64,000 nt of DNA, from positions 4,526,001-4,590,000 of the forward strand of contig CM066289.1 of NCBI GenBank assembly GCA_033816765.1, in the 5' to 3' direction. Below are positions 22,039 to 31,200 of the stretch, in pieces. Each line of letters opens with the position of its first letter. Position 1 is the first letter of the stretch. This stretch comes from Nothopassalora personata (lineage: Eukaryota > Ascomycota > Dothideomycetes > Mycosphaerellales > Mycosphaerellaceae). The translations under genes were made by a program, and so were the position numbers. The notes beneath the pieces were generated by a model. The model had not been told where the DNA came from, searched no databases, and was given only the letters and a program-made list of their open reading frames with translations.

Positions 22039-23058
22039 GTGAGAGCGGACTTCCTCTCCGCATCGGCCGCAATGTCGGAATTTCGCGTGCCGAGTCCCTC
22101 CCTTCATCAACCACCGGGGCACATCCCAAGCATGAAGACAACATCATCGCCCCGTGCCCAACATATCTCTGAGGATGATGGGCATTACCACCCCTCAGGA
22201 TCTGCCTCGGGCGATCGACGTGCTCCATCAGCCGATGCTGCTGCGACGTTCAAGCACAATCTCGCACGCTTCAGGCACGTGAGCAATGGCGGCGAAGAAG
22301 CACATGTTTCGTCCACATTCACCAGGCGAAGCAGTCGGAAGAGGCCGAAGCCAGAAGCAGAAGATGACAAAATTGAGGAACAGGCGGCGCGCGTTCCGAT
22401 ATCTGCCAAGCGGCGGCGACAGTCCAGCAAATATGCGCCACCGGAGAAGTACGCCCATCTCAAACCACTGGCCGACATCTTGGAGCCAGGCCTCATATGT
22501 GTCTTCGTAGGCTTCAATCCTGGCGTGATGACAGCGACCTCAGGCCATGCCTACGCTCACCCAAGTAACATGTTCTGGAAGCTGTTGCACAGTTCCGGTT
22601 GCACGGATGTCCGGCTAAAACCGGAACAGGACGTTGACTTGCCACGTCTATACAGTATGGGCAATACCAACATTGTCGCTCGACCGAGCAAAGACGCGGC
22701 GGAGCTGAGTAAAGCAGAATCTGCCGCTGGCACGCCCATTTTGGAGGAGAAGATACGCAAGTACCGGCCGGAAGCTGTTTGCATTGTGGGCAAGGGCATC
22801 TGGGAGTCTGTCTGGCGATCGAGGTATGGTCGTCCCATCAAGAAGGACGAGTTTCACTACGGTTGGCAGGTCGACAAGGAGCGCATGGGCAAGACTGACG
22901 ACTGGCTTGGCGCGCATGTCTTCGTCGCTACTGCGACCAGTGGATTGGCTGCCAACCTCAAGCCAGCGGAGAAGGAAGCCATTTGGAAGCCTTTTGGAGA
23001 GTGGGTAAACAATAGGCGAGAAGAAAGATCACAGGAGAACAGGGGGCAACGGCAATGA
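22039..23058 (+). CDS. G/T(U)-mismatch-specific DNA glycosylase (TDG/MUG family)
   Basis: A single exon of 339 aa; a second possible start is at 22072 (MSEFRVPS). The N-terminal ~140 residues are low-complexity and basic (RRSSRKRPKPE, SAKRRRQSSKY), as in TDG proteins where this part binds DNA and carries nuclear signals. The catalytic domain begins at LADILEPGLICVFVGFNPGV; the NPG is motif A of family 2 uracil-DNA glycosylases and its Asn activates the water. HAYAHPSNMFWKLLHSSG corresponds to the family's HHYxxPxNxFWxxL block. A C-terminal VFVATATSGLAA occupies the place of the DNA-intercalation motif. It removes T or U from G mismatches in the nucleus, and could in principle act on deamination products of the kind RIP generates. 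Confidence 0.9.
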   Translation: MRADFLSASAAMSEFRVPSPSLHQPPGHIPSMKTTSSPRAQHISEDDGHYHPSGSASGDRRAPSADAAATFKHNLARFRHVSNGGEEAHVSSTFTRRSSRKRPKPEAEDDKIEEQAARVPISAKRRRQSSKYAPPEKYAHLKPLADILEPGLICVFVGFNPGVMTATSGHAYAHPSNMFWKLLHSSGCTDVRLKPEQDVDLPRLYSMGNTNIVARPSKDAAELSKAESAAGTPILEEKIRKYRPEAVCIVGKGIWESVWRSRYGRPIKKDEFHYGWQVDKERMGKTDDWLGAHVFVATATSGLAANLKPAEKEAIWKPFGEWVNNRREERSQENRGQRQ

Positions 23059-23277
23059 TCCGGCCTGAGCACAAAAAGACAATCTCATTGTGGGTATTAT
23101 GACCATTCTTCGAAGAACACGAGCCCCTAAAATGCGGCTGGCGCAACAGTCTCAGCTGGTGACGCCGTGATCTGCGTGGTTGAGTTCTCTTTTGGTGGCT
23201 CCGCTGCTGCTGCTGCCGCATCGGCCTTTTGCGGTAGCCGCCTGCGAGGACTTCAGCAATCAACTTGGACGAGCAAG
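23059..23277. other. Short convergent intergenic spacer
   Basis: No feature was seen besides the two converging gene ends. Confidence 0.4.
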
Positions 23278-24097
23278 TTACGAGACCTTACTGTAACCAC
23301 CGTAACTACCGCCGCCCGAGTGACCTCCATTGCCACCGCCTCCTGAATATCCTCCATAACCCCATGAACCAGATCAGCAAACGTTCAAGAGCACACAAGA
23401 GGACATCCTTTCCTGAACCGCCGCTGTGTCCCGCCGTAACCCCACCGCCACTGTAGCCTCCTGAAGCAATTTCAGTGCCATGCCTGAGGACACTTGACTT
23501 GCAGAAGAACCAGGTCGGGCATCCAAGGAGCCAGCACTGTCGAGCTGGACACCCAAGACGGAGATTGGTCCACATGGGAACACATTATAGCCGAAGACTT
23601 AATGTAGCCACCACTTCACGAATACCCGCTGTAACCTGAGTCTGGACCAAATCAGTATGCAGTTGTAATTGTTCTGCTGGCAGGATACTTACAGCCTACG
23701 CCTCCGCCTCCGCCACCTCCTCTCTGCCCCCCTGCTCAAGGTGTCAATGATCTGTACATCGCATTTGAAGCGATCCAATACTCACGCCGCCTCCTGGTAG
23801 GCCACCGGCCTGTTGCAGGATCAGCATCGTACGGGAACGTACTGATATACAGTGTACTTACGCCTCCGCCACCTAATTGGACCCCACCGCCGGTTCTGGT
23901 CTGGCAAACGAACTGCTTTCGCAGAAGTTCTGCTATGTATTGCAGCCGTCATTAGGCTTCTGACGACACCTCTGGCTGGCGCGGACACATGTCTGCTGCT
24001 GGCGCTCGAAGATATTCTTGACGCTCTCCGAGATCTCGACTGGAGCAGCGGCGGCCAAGCCAGCGATTGTCAGCAGGACAGCAGAAGAAAGCTTCAT
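23278..24097 (-). pseudogene. Glycine-rich secreted protein, multi-exon and probably damaged
   Basis: The start at 24097 gives MKLSSAVLLTIAGLAAAAP, a clear signal peptide, followed by VEISESVKNIFERQQQTC and a Cys-rich stretch. Further exons encode glycine runs: QLGGGG just before a GTAAGT donor at about 23,863, GGYSGGGVTAGHSGGSG near 23,410-23,460, and GYGGYSGGGGNGGHSGGGSYGGYS near 23,285-23,365, ending in TAA at 23,278. Several 40-60-bp introns with GTRAGT donors separate them. A TAG interrupts the frame after CNT in the first exon and I found no splice that joins the first exon to QLGGGG, so it is probably inactive. It may have been a cell-wall-associated protein. Confidence 0.45.
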
Positions 24098-24854
24098 GAT
24101 GAGGGAAGATGGTGTTATCGTCGAGGATGATGATGCCTTCGAAGGCGATGCCAGACGGTCAGCTTATATGCATCCAGTCTCCCAGCCACAGGATGGACTC
24201 CTTTCTCCTCCACTTGGTTTATGCTCGACATCGATATCTCGCCCCATGCTGGATGGCAACTGTTCCCTGCACCATCGCTTCCTGTCCATCATTATGGCGC
24301 TCTAATGATGAGGCACTTCGCCTATCCTTTTTCCAGAACAGCAAGGATCGACTTGATCCGACTCACTTCGGCAGGATGCAATGTCACCCTGCCAGGCGCT
24401 TAACACTCTCGCGTCGCTTTTCACTCCAACGTGCACTAACCACGTGGTTCACATTGGCTAATACAGCCATTCATTTACAGCTAAGCAAGCTGGCGAACTT
24501 GCAGACACCGCCGCCGTGGTTCAGCAAGAGCTGAACTGGATTTCTCTTCGTGGGAGAGCTTCATGGCCAAGACGTGCGTCGGTTGAGCACAATGCAACCT
24601 CAGAAGCTGGTCTATCGATGCGACCGCGAAGTTTGAGTTCCCTTCGTGTCTCTCCACGAGCAACAGTGCGTACAGTGCCGAGCAGCAGCCACGAGAACTT
24701 CCTTCGTCAAAGACGCTGAGCACAATAATCGAGAACTTCAAGCTGTTTGCTACGACCTCCGTCGCTGACTAGTGCAGCTACCTCAGTTTCTGGCGATCAC
24801 TATAGCGCATGGCCTCAAAGAGATGGAATCAACCTTTCGAACACTGACGCCAAT
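24098..24854. other. Intergenic region between divergent glycine-rich and arylsulfotransferase-like genes
   Basis: No gene is supported. It holds the upstream regions of the two flanking genes, which point away from each other. Confidence 0.45.
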
Positions 24855-25784
24855 ATGTCCTCACTCGCAACCACAACAGTATCGCTGCTATGCATCTTCG
24901 CTTGGCAAGCAAGAGCCGCCTTTGATGCCGCATTCGGTGACGACTCCGATCTAACGAGTCCTGTGACGAGACCAGAGATCAGGACGCCAAAGTTCAACGT
25001 CTCGGTATATGATCAGGACAATATAGCCCCGGGCTAGTGGTTCGTGGCGCCTTAGGCCATGATCTTTCAAGGCAATCACGCCCACAAATACTATCAGCCG
25101 TGCCAGACAGGACCAACAATCTATGACCGTCTGGGCAACCTGGTGTCGGGCGGCGCCTGCAAGGTTCGCAACCAGAATACTTGCGACTTCCGCGCTTGGG
25201 AGTCATATGGCTCTCTATTCACCTCAGCTATTCCGACAGCATTCCGTGACGTCGATGACCCGCAAGGACATGGCATCATCACAGACAGCTCTTTCGACAC
25301 CATTGGCGAGCTGCATGTACCGCCTGCAATGCACAACTTGAACATGCATGAGCTTAATCTGATCGAAGGCGGCACGAAGGCGATGCACATCTTGCACGAG
25401 CCGGTGCGAATGGACCTTTCAGCGTTACAGCAGAACGTCGATTTCGGTGGGGTCATGGAAATCGGGTTCCGAGAAGTCGACTTGGGGAGCTGGGGGGCGG
25501 AGGTGGACGCGGTGGTGGCGGTATGTCATTTTCCTTGCTATGCTTGCGCTTTTGCTGACCTGAACTTCAAGTCTCCTGTTGACTGACCATCCACTCCAGG
25601 CGGCTATAGCAGTGGCGATGGTTGTTCGTCTCTCTCGAGGATTCACTCACTGAGCTGATTCTTTCTAATAGGCGGCTATAGTGGCTACTATCGCCAAGCA
25701 GACAATGGCGCTCAAGTGGCGGCAGCTGATAATTACACTCCGTTTGATGCTACGACAGTACCGACCTCGACTTACATCATCTAG
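24855..25784 (+). pseudogene. Arylsulfotransferase-like (ASST) pseudogene joined to a glycine-rich tail
   Basis: The start MSSLATTTVSLLCIFAWQARAAF looks like a signal peptide. The body reads NIAPG-stop-WFVAP-stop-AMIFQG, where the family has PGYWFVAPY; then GPTIYDRLGNLVSGGACKV, GHGIITDSSFD, NMHELNLIEGGTKAMHIL and FGGVMEIGFREVDLGSWG, which follow the order of fungal ASST-type beta-propeller proteins. The two stops replace expected Tyr codons, so they are not simple RIP changes. From about 25,485, switching frame, the DNA encodes GELGGGGGRGGGG, then across two introns GGYSSGDG, GGYSGYYRQADNG and a terminal STYII at 25,784. The tail resembles the glycine-rich gene on the other strand, so this may be a chimera created by rearrangement. 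Confidence 0.5.
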
Positions 25785-26509
25785 GACGCTACGCTACTAA
25801 CCCATGTCCAGGTCGACGATCCCCTGATGTCTACGATCCATACCGAAGGGGATCTCGTATGGGCTCCCCCTCCATCGTCAGCACGGGACTGATGGCGAAG
25901 AACTTGTCGGTTTACATATTGCCACCCACAATCCCATGCTTGGCGGGTATACCGACAGATCTCAACGTTGGACAGCACATTTTTCGAGGCAAAATTCCTG
26001 GTATTGTCACAATTCAGGAAGGGTACAATGTCTTAGTCGAGAGGATGTTCAAGAAATCTGATTATCAGCTTTTCCTGCCCGAGTGTGATCGCCCGGACCG
26101 TACTGTGGACGTGGACCACGTTAGGCGAGCTTGGAGGTGGACAAATGGAGAATTAGTCGGAATCCTCGTCTTCGAGCTGCCGGACGTCACTAATGTGAGA
26201 GGATCCGTCACATTGTATGAGCGGCAGAGCTGTTATCATGTCAGCGCCGACAAGACTCTTAAGAGGACGCAAGGCGGATGCACAGGTGGGAGAAGCGCGT
26301 TGCGAGCAAGGTGTGTGCGTGCGCGCGTGTGTGTGCAAAGGTGGTGCACTCGCAGAGACTCACCGTGTGGGTGTGATAGCCCGTGCGCCGAGCGCGGCAG
26401 GCGGGACATGGATTGGCCCCACAATCGTGAGGTGAATGAGAATAACTGCTCATGTATGTCACGTGCCAAAAGAAGTCGAAGCAAACTGGTAGACCCAATT
26501 TACCTCAGC
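25785..26509 (+). other. No confident gene; one long frame of unknown status
   Basis: A 254-aa plus-strand frame starts at 25859 and runs into the boundary repeat. Its first ~140 residues are protein-like (LSVYILPPTIPCLAGIP, RTVDVDHVRRAWRW) but match no family I know, and the rest is Arg/Cys-rich translation of a GTGTGC-rich microsatellite at about 26,310-26,335. It may be the remnant of a gene cut by the repeat. Confidence 0.3.
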
Positions 26510-26632
26510 AAGCTTAGACGCTTCTCCTCGGCTCGGGACCCTTTAGTACCGTTTAGCCAATCGGGTGATTCCGCCCTAGCGAGCCTTAGTAAAGCGTCTA
26601 AGATTGAATGGGGCTTATTTTAGTATAGCTTA
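26510..26632 (-). repeat. Right copy of the inverted boundary repeat
   Basis: Reverse complement of the sequence at 1768-1915, with the blocks AATAAGCCC, TAAGGCTCGC, ACCCGATTGGCTAA and CCCGAGCCGAG. It begins and ends with inverted CTTAGACGCTT / AAGCGTCTAAG (26,513-26,602), giving it the form of a ~90-bp MITE. Normal DNA lies to its left and RIP-mutated DNA to its right. Confidence 0.7.
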
Positions 26633-27292
26633 AAGCTATGTAGCACTACTACTACATTTGAGTGCGCGATAGCAACCGATTACTACGCCCGGCCGAGCTC
26701 CTATAGATTTAAATAATAGCGCCGATAGTAGAGATTACGACGGCGTCGAGAACGTAACTATCCGATACCGCGTTATATACGAAGTATATCCTCGAATATA
26801 AAACCGACTTTTATATAGTTTAAACTAATATTAGCTAGTAAGCTACTAACGCCTCTTACGAGTATACTACTACCCCTATTCGATTCTAACGATAGATTAT
26901 AGCTTATCCTACGTAGGTATATCGTTATCCTACTATCGTATATACCTCCTCCTTACTCTAGGTTACTATATCCGCGTAGGCTCCGTAGTACGCGGCGGCG
27001 CGTATAGATTTTATAGTATAACCGGAGGGAATCTAATATAGTCCTCCTCTTTGTCGCTATTAGGGGCGTTATTATCGGTATCGGAGTACTCGTCGGAGTA
27101 CTCGTCTAACGATTCTTCTAACTCTATGTCTTCAAATACGTATAATAAGGAGTAGTATCGCGCGGACGGTAATTATAGGACGTTCTAATAGGTAGTAGAT
27201 GTTATTATTAATTTAATTAAAAGCGCCGAGCGTACGCTATTAAATGTAGTAGTTATGAAGGTAATAGAGTAATATAGTAATAGAGATTAGAG
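26633..27292 (-). mobile_element. RIP-mutated sequence of unknown origin
   Basis: CpA/TpG are depleted. On the minus strand a short acidic stretch can be read around 27,040-27,180 (YVFEDIELEESLDEYSDEYS), suggesting a former coding region, but no transposon domain is recognised. Element 1 inserted at its right end, as shown by the ATATA duplication. Confidence 0.4.
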
Positions 27293-27297
27293 ATATA

Positions 27298-27708
27298 TAT
27301 TAGGTTTAGTTAAACCTATAATCTTACTAAGTTAACTAACGAGTTAGGTGACCTTCGTTCGATCGAGATTTGTTCTCGTTGAGTAGGAGTAGGAGGGAGA
27401 GTAGTATAAAGCAGTAGCGAGGCAGCGGTTAGGTAAGGTTATATTCTAAACAGTAAGATTCAACAGTAAGTTAAACGCTTCGAAACTATAAGGGGTTCTT
27501 AGCGTTCCTAAATATAAAGGAGACATTACTAGTCTTAGTCTTAATTACTTAATCGCTAGTAAGCGAGTAATCTCGAATTACTAAGTCGCTAGTAAGCGAG
27601 CGATCTCGAATTACTAAGTCGCTAGTAAGCGAGTAATCTCGTACGGCGCACGTAATCTCTATAGCTAATAGTTAGGCGTGCCGTCGTAGCTTAATCCGGA
27701 CCGTAACA
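27298..27708 (-). repeat. Element 1, 3' LTR (411 bp)
   Basis: In the sense of the element it starts TGTTACGGTCCGG. It contains three 33-bp tandem units (27,543-27,641), each built around CGCTAGTAAGCGAG, and a TATA-like TTTATATTTAGG shared with the LTRs of elements 2a and 2b. Confidence 0.9.
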
Positions 27709-27769
27709 CTATCCCCCTTCTAGCCTAGCTTCGTCCCGAAGCTTATATAAGATAATATGCTATCCCCTT

Positions 27770-28285
27770 CTCGCCGCCTATAACGATATCTTCTTCTTCT
27801 TCTAAGAATCGTCTCCGGCTCGCTAAGGAAATTAACGAACACGGTCGTCTAGTAGACCTCGCGTATAACTATTACTTCTTTAACGGGTTATCCTATGTCG
27901 CTATAGAAGGCAACTTTTGGCTTCGGTGTTCGGAGTATATTCGTTACGGGCGTAAGTATATAAACCTATCCTAGGAGTCTCTTAATAAGACTCGGGAGGA
28001 GTACTAGAAAAGGGTCGAAAAGGATAAGGAGGAGCTTACGGAGATCTTAGTACGGTTAATGCGGGACAAGGTAATACTTCGCTAAGCGGAGGAGCGCGCG
28101 CGTAAGAAGGCGTAGTATCTAGAGGCCGAAATAGAGGCCTCTAGAGAGATTAAGGACGTCGATTATCCTACTACCGATACGACTATTAGCCTCTCTCCTA
28201 CTATATAGTCCTCGATCGACTTTATTAATAATGCGATCGACTTCTCCGTTCCCTCTAGTTCTACTAGGTAGCCCGTTATAGGTAT
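27770..28285 (+). pseudogene. Antisense coiled-coil ORF of element 1 (copy 1)
   Basis: It lies between the pol end and the 3' LTR but on the opposite strand to gag-pol. Translation across a few TAG codons gives a serine-rich start, RLAKEINEHGRLVDLAYNYY, FWLRCSEYIRYGRKYINLS, then a charged helix (LNKTREEYQKRVEKDKEEL, AEERARKKAQYLEAE). Two tyrosines (TAT/TAC) stand where a C-x2-C-x6-C motif would be completed, which is what RIP makes of TGT/TGC codons. A similar ORF occupies the same place in the two related elements at 37.1 and 38.0 kb. Function unknown. Confidence 0.6.
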
Positions 28286-28299
28286 TGTCTTTCTTTAAA

Positions 28300-31200
28300 T
28301 TCTTAGATTTTTTATTAACAATTTCGTAGGTTTTCTTTTAGTTCCTAGGTATTCTCTAATTCGTAGTATCCTTTCCATTTAATAAGGTATTGCTAACCCT
28401 TCTTATCTAGGATTCGTTCGACTTCGAATTCGTTTTCTACTTCCGGTTCGAAATAGAAGCTTTCCTAGTAAGGTGTTTCTACGTACGTAGGTTCTAATAG
28501 CGAAACATAGAACACTAGGTGGATCTTTGCGTCTTTTAGTAGCCGTAGTCGGTAGTTAACGGGTCCTCGTACCTCTTTAACGAGAAATAGTCCGACTTTT
28601 ACCTAATCTAGTTTCTTAGTCTTCCTTCTCGTTTTAAGATTCTTTATAAGGAGGTAGACCTTATCCCCCTTCTTAAGCTAAGGTACTATTTGTCGTTTCT
28701 TATTATGTCGTGTCGTAATTTTGTTTTAGTTACTATTAACCCTCTATATTAAGTTCTCGTAGATAGTCTTTATTACCTCCGTAGTTACGATTGCCCTTTT
28801 AGCTTATGGATGTAATCCTCCTTCGCTAAATAGGTTCGGGTGCTTCCTATAGTTCGCGAAGAAGGGTATTTAGTCCGTTATCTTAGACTTATAGTTATTT
28901 AGTGCTAATTATACTATAGGTAGGAGGGTAACCTAATTATCCTATATATAGTTAATATAGTGTCTTAGGTATTGTTCTAAGGTTTAATTCGTTCTTTCTA
29001 TTTGCCTATTAGTTTACGGATAGTAGGTAGTAGATAGCTTATGCTTAATTCCGATCGCGGAAACTAAGGTTTTCTAGTAGTTAGATATAAATAACTTGTC
29101 TCTATCTATAATAAAGACCCTTAGGGATCTATAGTATCGTACGAGTCGATCGAGTACGAGGTATCCGAGTTGCTCTACATTGTACGTTTTAGATGTAGGA
29201 ATAACGTGTACGTATTTTATAAGTCGGTCTACTATAACTAATATTATGTTATATTATTGTCCTATAGTTTAATCCTAAGATATTAGTAACTTAGTAATAA
29301 AGTTGTTACGGTCCGGTACGATCGTGCACGTGGAAGAACTTCATTCGTTGGGAATAGGGACACGCGCTGCCAATGAGCGGGCGCTCTTGTGTGACTCAGA
29401 GCAGAGCGCTCTTAGTACTCTACCGAGAGAGCAGGACAGACCGCGCCAAGACATGGCACTATATAGACGACGCTCTTTTGCAAGTAGATAGGAGCCTCGT
29501 GCTCAACTCATTTCAAGTATACACCATATACTGTTTGGGACCACTACCTTCTCAACGAGTCAGAGACATCACTGCAAAGATCCAAGCCCAGTTGGGATAA
29601 CGTACAGCGGTTCCTAACAAAAGTCTATCGTAACCTTATCCTATAGGTTTATTAGCGGCGCCCGGAATTGTATCTCGCCGTATTTTACGTATCTTACGGC
29701 CTTGTTTTTCTAATAGTGTTCGCATCGTTTAATGTATCGTAGTACTTTCTATCGTAACTGCGGGAATGCGAAGCTCCTCTAAATAAGTTCTACTATCTTA
29801 GATGTTCCGGGGTGCCCGTAGGTTAGTCCGTCGTAATATTGTCGTATATACTCTTCTTCTCGGTCCTTCGGTACCTAGTATTTCCCCTATACTATTAGGA
29901 ATTGTTCTTCTATATCTTAAAGGACACGTACTATATTATTAAACTCCTTTATGTTAGTACTAAGGCTCCTATTAGGATTTGCCTTAAGTACTTATTGCTA
30001 TACTAGTTCTTTTCCTTCTATGTAGTCGCTTCTTCGGCTTAGTACGTCGGCCCTACTATTGTCTTTACCGGGTGTATAGCGGATTTCGAACTTATACTAA
30101 CCGAGTAGTTCCGACTAGCGGTACTGTCTTCTCGTTAGCTATTTAGTCGTAGTAAAGTAAGTAAGATTCTTATAATTAGAAAGAATCGTTAGCTTAGGTA
30201 CTCCTTCCGTATATATTCTCTAGTACTATATTATAGCGACAATAGCGAGAAGTTCCTTATTATAGATGTCGTAGTTTTGTTCCGCGGGTGATAGTTTCCT
30301 TAAGTAGTAGGCTACTAGGTGTCGTTTCCCGTTATGCTCCTACGTAAGGTATGCTCTAATAGCTATATCCGATGCATCCGTTTCGATTTAGACTTCCTTC
30401 GTACCGTCGAATAGTCAAAGCGTTAGTACTAAGGCGTATTGTTCCTTTAGTCGTTCGAATGCTAGTCATTATACGCTGCCCTATATCTATTTAACATCTT
30501 TCCTTATAAGCATTGTTATAGGTATTAATGTCTTTAAATAGTCCTTAATAAATTTCCGGTTATAGTTAGCTAGGCTAAGGAATAATTATACGTCCTTAAC
30601 GCATGTTAGCTCTAGCTATTCTCTAATAGACTATGTCTTAGCTAGGTCGATCTAGATTCTAGTTGTACTAATAATGAATCCTAAGAATTTAACTTCTTTC
30701 TTATAGAACTCGCATTTCTTTGGTACCGTCCGGAAACCTATTTTAGATAGTCGTTCGAGTACGTCTTAGACCTGTCGTATGTACTACGAAAGTGTCCCCT
30801 TCGTATAGATAAGGATATTATTAACATAAGCAATAACGTATACGTCTAGTAGGTCTCTTAGTGTCTCGTTAATTAGGTCTTAGAATACGGCTAGTACATT
30901 AGTTGATCTAAAAGGCATAACTAAGAACTTATATAGTCTATATCGAGTCCTAAATGCGGTTTTCTATTCTTCTCCTTCCGCTATACGGATAGTATAGAAG
31001 GCGTCTTATAAGTCGATCTTCGTATACTAGTCTAATCCGGTTAATCTATCTTATACTTCTTCGATGTTCGGTAGTAGGTATCAGTTCTTAATAGTAATCT
31101 CGTTTAACTTTCGGTAGTCTTATACGAGTCGTAATTTCCCGTTTGCTTTTAGAATAAACATATATAGAGATGCTACGCTCGAGGTCGATCCTCGTATTCG

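Noticed and set aside
25859..26623. 254-aa frame as a real gene
   Set aside because: No family match, ends in microsatellite and repeat sequence, and no splice or start evidence; kept only as an uncertain region.
1768..26632. Whole island as a giant Starship-type mobile element
   Set aside because: No DUF3435 tyrosine-recombinase captain was seen at either edge, and the content is housekeeping genes.
27540..27660. CRISPR-like array of repeated units in the LTR
   Set aside because: The units are contiguous tandem repeats without spacers, inside a eukaryotic LTR.
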